A stretch of DNA of 6,151 bases from an uncultured Sphingomonadales bacterium. Lineage in GTDB: Bacteria; Pseudomonadota; Alphaproteobacteria; Sphingomonadales; Sphingomonadaceae. Of this stretch, positions 1 through 4,483 are shown in pieces. The notes under the pieces are model-generated. The model was given only the letters and a program-made list of their open reading frames with translations. It had not been told where the DNA came from and did not search any database. Each line of letters starts with the position of its first letter. Positions within the stretch are counted from its first letter, which is position 1. The translations under genes and the position numbers were made by a program. The DNA lies in contig CAIWFP010000084.1 of assembly GCA_903911985.1 (NCBI GenBank), positions 1-6,151 on the forward strand, given 5' to 3'.

Positions 1-197
1 CTCCCCAGCGCTGGGAGGGCAGAAGCCCAAGCTTCAGCTTCGCTGGCGAGGATGCGGCTAGCACGACCACACTTGACGATATTGATCGCCCTTTGTTGCG
101 CGAGCCGGTAAGCCGTCGATCGGCTGACTTGGTAGCGGGCGCAAAACTGCGCCAAGGTGAGAAACTTACGCTCTATGGGGATTGCAGTTTTTTCCAC
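1..197 (-). CDS. AlpA/excisionase-like helix-turn-helix DNA-binding protein (3' end beyond the window)
   Basis: This reading frame is open to the left edge of the window, so only the first 65 residues are seen. Residues about 14-39 form a helix-turn-helix of the MerR/AlpA type (LTLAQFCARYQVSRSTAYRL), followed by a basic stretch ending KCGRASRI at about 43-49 and an acidic helix. This is the usual order in small HTH_17 proteins that act as excisionases or AlpA-like activators of integrase genes. I chose the GTG at 197-195 because GGAGG lies 5 nt upstream of it (203-207). An in-frame ATG at 239 would add 14 residues but has no visible ribosome binding site. It lies 113 bp downstream of the 169-residue gene and about 640 bp downstream of the integrase, all on the same strand. 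A role in controlling or assisting excision is inferred from family and position. Fold assignment is fairly sure; exact function is not. Confidence 0.72.
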   Translation of the reverse strand, partial: MEKTAIPIERKFLTLAQFCARYQVSRSTAYRLAQQRAINIVKCGRASRILASEAEAWASALPALG

Positions 198-310
198 GAT
201 TGCCTCCGGTGTGGGTTGTTGAGGGGCAATCAGGGACATTAAACACACTTGGGCGGACGTCAGCCAGGGGCCGTCACAAGAAGGTGTGAGGGCTTTTTGT
301 TCCGATGGGG

Positions 311-820
311 TCAGAGTGATTCTGCATGTTCGCGCTGAGCATTGAGCCAGTTATCTAGTGCCGTTGCGACCGCCGTCTCTGAAAGTCCGAACTTTTTGGC
401 GGCCTTCTCGATAGCGAAATACTTGTCATCGCCCTTAGAATCCCGTGCGCCCGGGTCGTCGTAACGATCACCAAACAACATCAGCATGGCTGCGTAATGC
501 GCCGCATCCCAATTGTGGGATATGCCAACGGGCTTCTTCTTCCCGTCGCGTCGGGCAAAGGTTTTGACCCAATAGTCGGACTGACCGTGGGGATCGAAAA
601 GGTCGGCCAGCCACTCGCGAGCGAATGTGGAGAGAGGTAAGGGACTCCGCAAAACCTCGCTGAGCAGCTTTAAGTCGGGCTTTGCTGAATAGGGGCGCGG
701 TTGAGCGGAAAACGTAATTTCGCCACCGACCACTGCGCATGAAGCTGGAGCCTCGGTCCCATAGACCGCTTCCATCACCATTCGCCACTTCGCTTCGTCG
801 CTTTGCAGAATTTTGACCAC
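311..820 (-). CDS. Hypothetical protein of 169 residues, integrase-linked
   Basis: I do not recognise this protein. It starts with GTG at 820, preceded by AGGGAG with about 5 nt spacing. The gene begins only 14 bp after the integrase stop, so it is probably co-transcribed with it. The sequence is soluble-looking, with no signal peptide or membrane segment. Residues about 60-80 (LPLSTFAREWLADLFDP) resemble a short helical module seen in many mobile-element proteins of unknown role. There is a basic RRDGKKKP patch at about 90-97. The last 35 residues, from about 133 (KYFAIEKAAKKFGLSETAV), are predicted helical and could form a helix-turn-helix in which GLSET is the turn. That suggests, but does not prove, a DNA-binding or regulatory role in the element. 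An ATG at 825 lies in another frame and is not the start. Confidence 0.8.
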   Translation of the reverse strand: MVKILQSDEAKWRMVMEAVYGTEAPASCAVVGGEITFSAQPRPYSAKPDLKLLSEVLRSPLPLSTFAREWLADLFDPHGQSDYWVKTFARRDGKKKPVGISHNWDAAHYAAMLMLFGDRYDDPGARDSKGDDKYFAIEKAAKKFGLSETAVATALDNWLNAQREHAESL

Positions 821-834
821 AACATCTCCCTAGT

Positions 835-2073
835 TCATCGCCCCTCACCACGGATGCGTCGATCCGCGAGCTTGACGATTTCGGCCCCTGCCCGCAACTG
901 GTCGAGGTGATCGCTCCACCACTGCATCATCGCCGTGCGCTCATCCAAGTAATGGCCCCGATTGTAGATGCCGCGCACCGCGTCGCTGTCGCCATGGGCA
1001 AGGGCGCGCTCGATGGCGTCGGGATGCCATTTGCCGGATTCGTTGAGCAGGGTTGAGGCGGTGGTGCGCAGACCGTGCGAAGTCACTTCGTCGCCGGTGA
1101 AGCCCATGCGGCGGAACGCTTGGTTCATCGTGTTCTCGCTCATCGGCTTGCGGGTGGTGTGGAAGGCAGGAAACACATAGCCGGTCGGCCCGCTGAATTC
1201 CTGCACTTCGCGCAAATAGGCGACGACTTGGCGCGACAAGGGGATGGCGTGGGGGCGGCGTGCCTTCATCCGTCCGGCTGGGATGCGCCAGATGGCAGCG
1301 TCAAGATCGAATTCCTCCCAAAGCGCCTGCCGCAACTCGCCTGGGCGCGTCATTACGTGCGGGGCGATTTGCAGGGCAAGGCGGGTGATCGGAGCGCCAG
1401 TCGTGTAAGCGTCGATCGCGCGAAGAACATCGCCCACCTTGGCGGGGTCGATCGGCGCGGCGTGATGCTTGACCTTCGGCGTGATGAGCGCGCCGCTCAG
1501 CATCGCCGCTGGGTCGGCCTCAGCCCGGCCTGTCACCACAGCGTAGCGAAACACGCGGCTGGCGAAGGAGCGGCAGCGGCGAGCAGTTTCGTGCTTGCCC
1601 GCGCCTTCGAGCCGCCTGAGCGCCGCGTAGAGTTCCTGCGGTTTGATTTCGACGATGGGCAGGCTCGCGATCGGGGCAAGGTGCGTAACCAGCCAGCGCG
1701 CCTTGTCGATGGTGATCGCCGCCTTGTTCTCGCCGACCAGCTTCGTGGTGATGTACTCGTCCGCGATGGCGGCGAAGGTGTTTTCTGCTGACAGCTCGGC
1801 CAGCAGCTTGGCCTTCTTGCGCTCAGCGCCCGGATCGCTTCCATCACGGATAGCGGCGCGCGCCTCGTCTCGTTTCTGCCGAGCCTCTTTGAGCGAGACC
1901 TCCGGATATCGACCAAATGAGATTTTGCGCTCGCGACCGCCGACACGATACCGGAAGCGCCACAGCTTAGCGCCACTAGCAGCGACTTCGATGCTCAGCC
2001 CATCGGCATCAGCAAGAAGGAACACTTTGCCCGTCGGCTTCAGGGCGCGAATGGCAGCGTCATTCAACGCCAT
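835..2073 (-). CDS. int: Tyrosine recombinase / integrase, P4 type with N-terminal arm-binding domain
   Basis: This 412-residue protein catalyses site-specific integration and excision of a mobile element. Residues 1-90 form the DUF4102 arm-type DNA-binding domain (LWRFRYRVGGRERKISFGRY at about 37-56, then an LKEARQKRDEARAAI helix). About 97-190 is the SAM-like core-binding domain. The catalytic domain follows, and the full active-site set is visible: Arg243 in TRPGELRQALW, Lys270 in GRMKARRPH, His333 and Arg336 in SHGLR, His360 in LAHGD, and nucleophile Tyr370 in IYNR. The MMQWWSDHLD tail is typical of P4-like integrases. The ATG at 2073 has GGGAGG 5 nt upstream; a frame extension to 2169 has no such site and would add 32 atypical residues. 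Length is normal for the family and the gene looks intact. It starts about 200 bp from the 3' end of tRNA-Leu and reads away from it, which marks that tRNA as the attachment site. The next gene follows by 14 bp. Confidence 0.96.
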   Translation of the reverse strand: MALNDAAIRALKPTGKVFLLADADGLSIEVAASGAKLWRFRYRVGGRERKISFGRYPEVSLKEARQKRDEARAAIRDGSDPGAERKKAKLLAELSAENTFAAIADEYITTKLVGENKAAITIDKARWLVTHLAPIASLPIVEIKPQELYAALRRLEGAGKHETARRCRSFASRVFRYAVVTGRAEADPAAMLSGALITPKVKHHAAPIDPAKVGDVLRAIDAYTTGAPITRLALQIAPHVMTRPGELRQALWEEFDLDAAIWRIPAGRMKARRPHAIPLSRQVVAYLREVQEFSGPTGYVFPAFHTTRKPMSENTMNQAFRRMGFTGDEVTSHGLRTTASTLLNESGKWHPDAIERALAHGDSDAVRGIYNRGHYLDERTAMMQWWSDHLDQLRAGAEIVKLADRRIRGEGR

Positions 2074-2104
2074 GCTCGCCTCCCGTGGCAGCGGGTTGGC
2101 GGTG

Positions 2105-2152
2105 TGTACATAATGATGGCGGCAGAGCCGACCATGTACGCAAATATGTACA
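2105..2152. repeat. Three TGTAC motifs upstream of the integrase
   Basis: TGTACA occurs at 2105-2110 and 2147-2152, and TGTACG at 2135-2140. All lie within 48 bp and 30-80 bp upstream of the integrase start. TGTACA is its own reverse complement. They could be arm-type integrase sites or an operator for int. Their binding partner is unknown. Confidence 0.4.
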
Positions 2153-2184
2153 AGCGAGTCGTGGATCACTGAGGTTCATCGAGA

Positions 2185-2198
2185 CACGTCCAGACGTG
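2185..2198. repeat. Palindrome CACGTC-CA-GACGTG
   Basis: This is a perfect 6-bp inverted repeat with a 2-bp centre, between int and tRNA-Leu. Such a compact palindrome is more like a protein-binding site than an RNA hairpin. It could be an operator or a recombinase or excisionase site. The role is inferred from position only. Confidence 0.4.
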
Positions 2199-2238
2199 GA
2201 ACATGTCAGAAAGTGCCAGATTTCCGGGGTTTTGTCGA

Positions 2239-2257
2239 CCCTTCAAGCTATGAAGGG
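2239..2257 (-). repeat. Hairpin CCCTTCA-n5-TGAAGGG downstream of tRNA-Leu
   Basis: A 7-bp perfect stem with a 5-nt loop begins about 20 bp beyond the tRNA 3' end. On the tRNA strand it could stop transcription, but no T-run follows (the next bases are TCGACAAAA), so an intrinsic terminator is only a weak call. It may instead belong to the element's attachment region. Confidence 0.4.
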
Positions 2258-2278
2258 GATCACTGTGAAAATGGAAAA

Positions 2279-2322
2279 TGGTGCCCAGAAGAGGACTCGA
2301 ACCTCCACGCCCTTGCGAGCGC
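2279..2322. other. Probable attachment site (attB-derived junction) in the 3' half of tRNA-Leu
   Basis: P4-type integrases commonly recombine within the 3' part of a tRNA gene, and this integrase lies immediately beyond it. The T arm, acceptor strand and CCA (2279-2306) are therefore the best candidates for the crossover core. No second copy of this segment occurs in the window, so the distal junction must lie to the left of position 1. The exact core limits cannot be seen from one junction. Confidence 0.4.
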
Positions 2323-2365
2323 CAGCACCTGAAGCTGGTGCGTCTACCAATTCCGCCATCTGGGC
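2279..2365 (-). tRNA. tRNA-Leu, anticodon CAG
   Basis: The strand complementary to the given one folds into a complete class II tRNA. Acceptor stem GCCCAGA (2365-2359) pairs with TCTGGGC (2289-2283), followed by an A discriminator (2282) and an encoded CCA (2281-2279). The anticodon stem CCAGC/GCTGG closes the loop TTCAGGT, whose middle triplet CAG (complement at 2329-2331) reads CUG leucine codons. A variable arm around GCTCGCAAGGGC is present, as expected for tRNA-Leu. The T arm GGAGG-TTCGAGT-CCTCT is intact. The gene is complete although an integrase lies just past its 3' end, as expected when integration restores the tRNA 3' sequence. A promoter and a leader hairpin are listed separately. 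Confidence 0.97.
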
Positions 2366-2369
2366 ACGG

Positions 2370-2395
2370 GGCACGGTGCTAATCAGCAACGTGCC
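2370..2395 (-). repeat. Hairpin in the 5' leader of tRNA-Leu
   Basis: GGCACG (2370-2375) pairs with CGTGCC (2390-2395), and TGCT (2377-2380) pairs with AGCA (2385-2388). One G/A mismatch lies between the two stems and the loop is AATC. With transcription starting near 2403, this hairpin would form nearly the whole leader, only 4 nt from the mature tRNA 5' end at 2365. That is close to the RNase P cleavage site. Confidence 0.5.
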
Positions 2396-2409
2396 GGGTA
2401 GGAGGGGGC

Positions 2410-2438
2410 CGATAGCGGTGTGGGGCGGGCCTTGTCAA
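2410..2438 (-). promoter_or_regulatory. Promoter of tRNA-Leu
   Basis: On the complementary strand TTGACA (2438-2433) is followed after exactly 17 bp by CTATCG (2415-2410). This is a consensus -35 and an alphaproteobacterial-style -10. It lies about 45 bp upstream of the mature tRNA 5' end, and the predicted start is near 2403. Confidence 0.7.
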
Positions 2439-2444
2439 CGACCC

Positions 2445-2473
2445 ATTTTCCGTAAACCCATATTATGGAAAAT
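2445..2473. repeat. Inverted repeat ATTTTCC/GGAAAAT upstream of the tRNA promoter
   Basis: A 7-bp perfect inverted repeat with a 15-bp spacer encloses part of a smaller palindrome, CCATA-T-TATGG (2458-2468). It is AT-rich in a GC-rich setting and begins 7 bp upstream of the tRNA -35 box. It could be an upstream activating site, or the end signal of the 68-residue gene to its right. No function is established. Confidence 0.35.
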
Positions 2474-2518
2474 AAAGATCGCCCCGATGCGTTCAGAACG
2501 GGCGCCCTGCCGCCATTG

Positions 2519-2559
2519 CCGGCCCGCTGCAGCCCGGCGTCAAATGGGCCGGGGGCTGC
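2519..2559 (-). terminator. GC-rich nested hairpin downstream of the 68-residue gene
   Basis: CCGGCCC (2519-2525) can pair with GGGCCGG (2546-2552); alternatively GCAGCC (2529-2534) pairs with GGCTGC (2554-2559). It lies about 60-100 bp beyond the small gene. No T-run follows, so termination is possible but not shown. Confidence 0.25.
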
Positions 2560-2577
2560 GGAGCGGCGCTCGGAGGT

Positions 2578-2594
2578 GGGGGAAGGGTTCCCCC
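2578..2594 (-). terminator. Hairpin GGGGGAA-n3-TTCCCCC after the 68-residue gene
   Basis: A perfect 7-bp stem with a 3-nt loop lies 24 bp beyond the stop codon of the small gene. The stem is strong and well placed for a transcription end, but a T-run is missing on both strands. It may act with the next GC-rich hairpin. Confidence 0.35.
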
Positions 2595-2617
2595 GAGTGG
2601 GGAGGGCTCGACCGCCC

Positions 2618-2824
2618 TCAGGGCGCGTCTATGGGCATCTGCGCTGCTTTCTCGGCTTCGCGCAGATCCCGGGCGGCGACGATGCCGATCTCGCGATCGG
2701 CCAGCGCCTGCCAGGCGGCCTGGGCGCGAAGATATTTCTCGCGCTGGTTGGCCAGAGGCGTGGTCTCAGCCGATTGCGCGCAGAGCGCAACCTGTGCGAG
2801 GTAGAATTTGCCCGAAGCGGACAT
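2618..2824 (-). CDS. Small hypothetical protein (68 residues)
   Basis: I do not recognise a named family. The case for a real gene is good: the ATG at 2824 is preceded by AAGGAG at ideal spacing, and codon use is GC-rich at third positions as in the neighbouring genes. The protein is one long amphipathic helical segment (FYLAQVALCAQSAETTPLAN, then YLRAQAAWQALADRE and a charged ARDLREAEKAA tail). It has no signal peptide or membrane span. Such a composition suggests a small cytoplasmic coiled-coil or helical-hairpin protein. It lies between tRNA-Leu and a repeat-rich gap, with no operon partner. A TGATAAT element at 2912-2918 with a 7-11-7 inverted repeat beside it may be its promoter and operator. 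The 70-residue frame overlapping it from 2841 is a shadow. Confidence 0.78.
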   Translation of the reverse strand: MSASGKFYLAQVALCAQSAETTPLANQREKYLRAQAAWQALADREIGIVAARDLREAEKAAQMPIDAP

Positions 2825-2915
2825 AGACTTCTCCTTCCCATTCAGTTGCGAAATTGCGCACCCCGGATTGGCCCGGAACTCCCTGGCGAAAATGCCTATC
2901 CGAGAATCTCCATTA

Positions 2916-2940
2916 TCACGCGCTGCAGTTCCCCGCGTGA
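2916..2940. promoter_or_regulatory. 7-11-7 inverted repeat, candidate operator
   Basis: TCACGCG (2916-2922) and CGCGTGA (2934-2940) form a perfect inverted repeat with an 11-bp spacer. On the complementary strand it runs directly into TGATAAT, a possible extended -10 for the 68-residue gene. The repeat would then lie across the -35 and spacer region, as a repressor site would. No consensus -35 is visible. Confidence 0.35.
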
Positions 2941-3062
2941 GAGTACGGGCGATTTGCGCACCGGACCTGCGCTGAAAGGGCGGGCGGTGTTGGCGGAAAT
3001 GGGCGAAATTCTGCGGTTTGAATTGCTAAAACAATGAATATGGTCGTACATTTATGTCCTTG

Positions 3063-3080
3063 GGGCGCAAAGCTGCGCCC
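3063..3080 (-). terminator. Hairpin GGGCGCA-n4-TGCGCCC
   Basis: A perfect 7-bp stem with a 4-nt loop sits about 255 bp beyond the infA stop. A second stem, GCCCC-n6-GGGGC, lies next to it at 3092-3107. Either could end leftward transcription from csp-infA. No T-run follows, and the distance is long for an infA terminator. Confidence 0.3.
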
Positions 3081-3187
3081 GATTGAACGGCGCCCCATCA
3101 ACGGGGCAGCCGGCGTTTGTTGGCTGGTATTTTGCCTTGTGGCTTGCGCCGGGCCACCGCCGGGGGGCGGCCAGTGCCAGCACCCCC

Positions 3188-3262
3188 GGTATGTTTTGGC
3201 CAGGTATGTTTTGGCCCGGTATGTTTTGGCCCGATATAATCAGGCCCGGCATAATTAGGCTC
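3188..3262. repeat. 15-bp tandem repeat, five units
   Basis: Three near-identical units, GGTATGTTTTGGCC plus A or C (3188-3202, 3203-3217, 3218-3232), are followed by two diverged units, GATATAATCAGGCCC (3233-3247) and GGCATAATTAGGCTC (3248-3262). The consensus is GGYATRWTTWGGCCC. A possible sixth, badly decayed unit ends at 3277. The unit is AT-rich within GC-rich surroundings. Because 15 is a multiple of three, it yields five-residue repeats in every frame (for example YVLAR on + and GQNIP on -). No frame has a ribosome binding site, so a non-coding minisatellite is the simpler reading. Confidence 0.85.
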
Positions 3263-3335
3263 ATTGCAATGTGGCCTGAACGACGGGGCTTGCCTTCGCT
3301 GGCCAGATCTCCGTCGCCCGATGCCCGGGGGAGTG

Positions 3336-3599
3336 TTAGCGCCGCTTGCGCGGTGTTCCCACCCCGGGGCCGCCGCCGGGGCCCTTGTCGCGAAAGACAA
3401 TGCGGCCCTTTTGCAGGTCGTAGGGGGTCATTTCGACACGCACCCTATCACCCACGACCGAGCGGATGCGGAATTTCCGCATCTTCCCGGCCGTGTAAGC
3501 GATAATCCGGTGGTTGTTTTCCAGCATGACGCCGAAACGGCCATCGGGCAGGATTTCGTCGATCTGGCCTTCAAGGGTCAAAAGATCCTCTTTGGCCAC
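3336..3599 (-). CDS. infA: Translation initiation factor IF-1, divergent paralogue with C-terminal tail
   Basis: IF-1 binds the ribosomal A site of the 30S subunit during initiation and belongs to the S1/OB-fold family. The 87-residue product shows the family pattern: AKEDLLTLEGQIDEILPDG at the start, FGVMLENNHRIIAYTAGKMR at about 22-41, then RIRSVVGDRVRVEMTPYDL and KGRIVFR ending at 70. Normal IF-1 is about 72 residues. This one adds a Gly/Pro and Lys/Arg-rich tail (DKGPGGGPGVGTPRKRR). The sequence, with ILPDGRF and FRIRSVVGD, is more like the second IF-1 type found in some proteobacteria than the usual alphaproteobacterial housekeeping copy, so a second infA is expected elsewhere. The start is GTG at 3599, only 4 bp after the csp stop, with at most a weak Shine-Dalgarno (GAAGCGG), so translational coupling is likely. 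A longer in-frame reading to 3767 runs through csp in another frame and is not real. Confidence 0.92.
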   Translation of the reverse strand: MAKEDLLTLEGQIDEILPDGRFGVMLENNHRIIAYTAGKMRKFRIRSVVGDRVRVEMTPYDLQKGRIVFRDKGPGGGPGVGTPRKRR

Positions 3600-3603
3600 G
3601 CTG

Positions 3604-3810
3604 TTAAACCGCTTCGAGGTTAACTGCGGAGGTCTTGCCCCGGCGATCGGTTTCCAGCTCGTACTTGACGCGCTGATCCTTCTGCAGGGTGCGCATGCCA
3701 GCACGCTCAACGGCGCTGATGTGAACGAAGCTGTCGGCCGTGCCATCTTCGGGAGCGATGAAACCATAGCCCTTGTCGGCGTTGAAAAACTTTACGGTAC
3801 CAATAGGCAT
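3604..3810 (-). CDS. cspA: CspA-family cold-shock protein
   Basis: This 68-residue protein is a single cold-shock domain that binds single-stranded RNA or DNA and is expected to act as an RNA chaperone in the cytoplasm. It opens MPIGTVKFFNADKGYGFI, with RNP1 (KGYGFI) at 13-18 and RNP2 (SFVHI) at 27-31. The usual RNP2 first residue Val is Ser here. The ending VKYELETDRRGKTSAVNLEAV matches the family length. The ATG at 3810 has AAAGGA about 10 nt upstream. The gene is the first of a two-gene operon with infA, 4 bp apart. Upstream lies a long gene-free region with a hairpin 32-52 nt before the start codon, in keeping with the structured leaders of cold-shock mRNAs. Which csp paralogue this is cannot be told from the sequence, so the symbol is a family label. 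Confidence 0.96.
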   Translation of the reverse strand: MPIGTVKFFNADKGYGFIAPEDGTADSFVHISAVERAGMRTLQKDQRVKYELETDRRGKTSAVNLEAV

Positions 3811-3841
3811 GTCTCGGATCCTTTCACGGGATACAAGTGAC

Positions 3842-3862
3842 CCACGGACAGAGTGCCCGTGG
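3842..3862 (-). promoter_or_regulatory. Hairpin in the csp 5' leader
   Basis: CCACGGAC (3842-3849) faces GCCCGTGG (3855-3862) with a 5-base loop. In the leftward transcript this gives an 8-bp stem including one G-U pair. It lies 32-52 nt upstream of the csp start codon and just beyond the ribosome binding site, where a temperature-sensitive leader structure would act. The regulatory role is inferred. Confidence 0.45.
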
Positions 3863-4324
3863 AGCGATGAGGCGTGAAGAAGGAGCGGAGGGAAAAACCC
3901 GAAGAACCCGTCTCAGGCGACGTTAGCCCAGCTCATGTAGGCCATAACGTTCCGAATTACAATCCGTAGCCCGGCCAACTGCGGGCGATTAGATCATTAT
4001 GACCATTGCGCGGCTGAAAGGAGTACTTTTAAATCCCCGCGCGCGGTTGCTGTGCGACAAGCGAAAACAGTGCCGGTCGAATGCCGCAAGGTCTGCGGGT
4101 GGGGCCCGTTGGTGAGGGCCATCGGGCATGGAATGGGGGTGGCGCCTGTGTGTCGCTCACCTCACGCGACGCTGCTCCGTGGAATGCTTGGAGGCGGGCA
4201 CCGCCCACTGTCCAGACCTCCCGTTCATGGCCACACGCGCCTGCGCGCATGTAAACAGGGTAAGGGTGCTGGGCCTTCCCTCCCTGAGGCGGAGGCAGCG
4301 TGACGGTTGTAGCGCTCGTCTACC

Positions 4325-4404
4325 CTATCATCAACATGGGTTGCTGATAGCGGGCTCTCGTCAATCGGCGTTGATGACGAGATAGACTGCTGCCCTATCG
4401 TCAA
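4325..4404 (+). repeat. Cluster of CTATCRTCAA repeats upstream of the 66-residue gene
   Basis: Three direct copies are seen: CTATCATCAA (4325-4334), CTCTCGTCAA (4355-4364) and CTATCGTCAA (4395-4404), spaced 30 and 40 bp apart. A related inverted element, TCAACGATAG, lies at 4466-4475 near the predicted transcription start. The first two copies also start larger inverted repeats: 4325-4350 (CTATCA/TGATAG plus CAAC/GTTG) and 4356-4382 (TCTCGTCA/TGACGAGA). The spacing in near-whole helical turns suggests protein binding on one face of the DNA. Confidence 0.55.
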
Positions 4405-4427
4405 GGGCGCCTGCCAAAAGCGAGTCC

Positions 4428-4456
4428 TTGATATCTGCCCTTTGTGCAAGCTATGG
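4428..4456 (+). promoter_or_regulatory. Promoter of the 66-residue gene
   Basis: TTGATA (4428-4433) is followed after exactly 17 bp by CTATGG (4451-4456), the same layout as the tRNA-Leu promoter in this window. The predicted start near 4463 leaves a leader of about 20 nt before the GTG at 4484. It also rules out the upstream TTG at 4442 as the start codon of this transcript. Confidence 0.55.
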
Positions 4457-4483
4457 GCCGACCATTCAACGATAGAGACCCAT

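Larger units (their letters stand above)
2074..2278. other. Integrase-tRNA intergenic region, probable att-proximal control region
   Basis: No gene is seen here. It holds the integrase ribosome binding site, three TGTAC motifs (2105-2110, 2135-2139, 2147-2152; the outer two are palindromic TGTACA), the palindrome CACGTC-CA-GACGTG (2185-2198) and a hairpin (2239-2257). By analogy with P4-like elements, the integrase promoter, arm-type binding sites and one junction of the inserted DNA should lie here. No convincing -35/-10 pair for int could be picked. Confidence 0.5.
2825..3335. other. Gene-free region with hairpins and a 15-bp tandem repeat
   Basis: No convincing gene is seen in these 511 bases. 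From left to right it holds the leader of the 68-residue gene, a 7-11-7 inverted repeat (2916-2940), two hairpins (3063-3080 and 3092-3107), a GC-rich hairpin near 3165-3178, and the tandem repeat at 3188-3262. Open frames across it have no ribosome binding site and are mostly kept open by the repeat. Confidence 0.6.
3811..4483. other. Divergent gene-free region between csp-infA and the 66-residue gene
   Basis: In these 673 bases no reading frame has both a ribosome binding site and a protein-like sequence. The left part is the likely csp leader and promoter region. On the complementary strand TTGTAA (3962-3957), 17 bp and TACATG (3939-3934) is a weak promoter candidate giving a leader of about 115 nt. 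The middle (4030-4310) shows only short GC-rich stems and nothing I can name. The right end holds the CTATCGTCAA repeat cluster and the promoter of the next gene. Confidence 0.6.

Noticed and set aside
273..301. TCACA-n6-TGTGA stem followed by GGGCTTTTT on the + strand, as a terminator
   Set aside because: The stem is only 5 bp, the T-run lies on the + strand, and no + strand gene comes before it; on the - strand there is no T-run.
1075..1791. Long + strand frame of 238 residues inside the integrase gene
   Set aside because: It lies opposite a certain integrase gene, is rich in Arg, Ala and Asp as expected for the reverse of GC-rich coding DNA, and shows no family motif.
835..2169. Integrase start at 2169 (32 extra residues)
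   Set aside because: The extension is Cys/His-rich and unlike any integrase N-terminus, while the ATG at 2073 has GGGAGG at ideal spacing and gives the normal arm-domain start.
2085..2804. + strand frame of 239 residues across tRNA-Leu and the 68-residue gene
   Set aside because: It reads through the complement of a tRNA, lacks a ribosome binding site and has shadow-like composition.
3034..3258. + strand frame with a lipobox-like LVAC and YVLAR repeats
   Set aside because: It has no Shine-Dalgarno, the Cys-containing segment is not preceded by a proper signal peptide, and its length is due to the 15-bp tandem repeat.
3188..3262. CRISPR array
   Set aside because: The 15-bp units are directly adjacent with no spacers and no cas genes are present.
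3052..3264. - strand frame with GQNIP repeats resembling pentapeptide-repeat proteins
   Set aside because: There are only three clean repeats, no ribosome binding site, and no pentapeptide-repeat character outside the DNA repeat.
4052..4303. + strand frames between csp and the 66-residue gene
   Set aside because: They lack ribosome binding sites and give Gly/Arg/His-rich, unprotein-like sequences that overlap each other in different frames.
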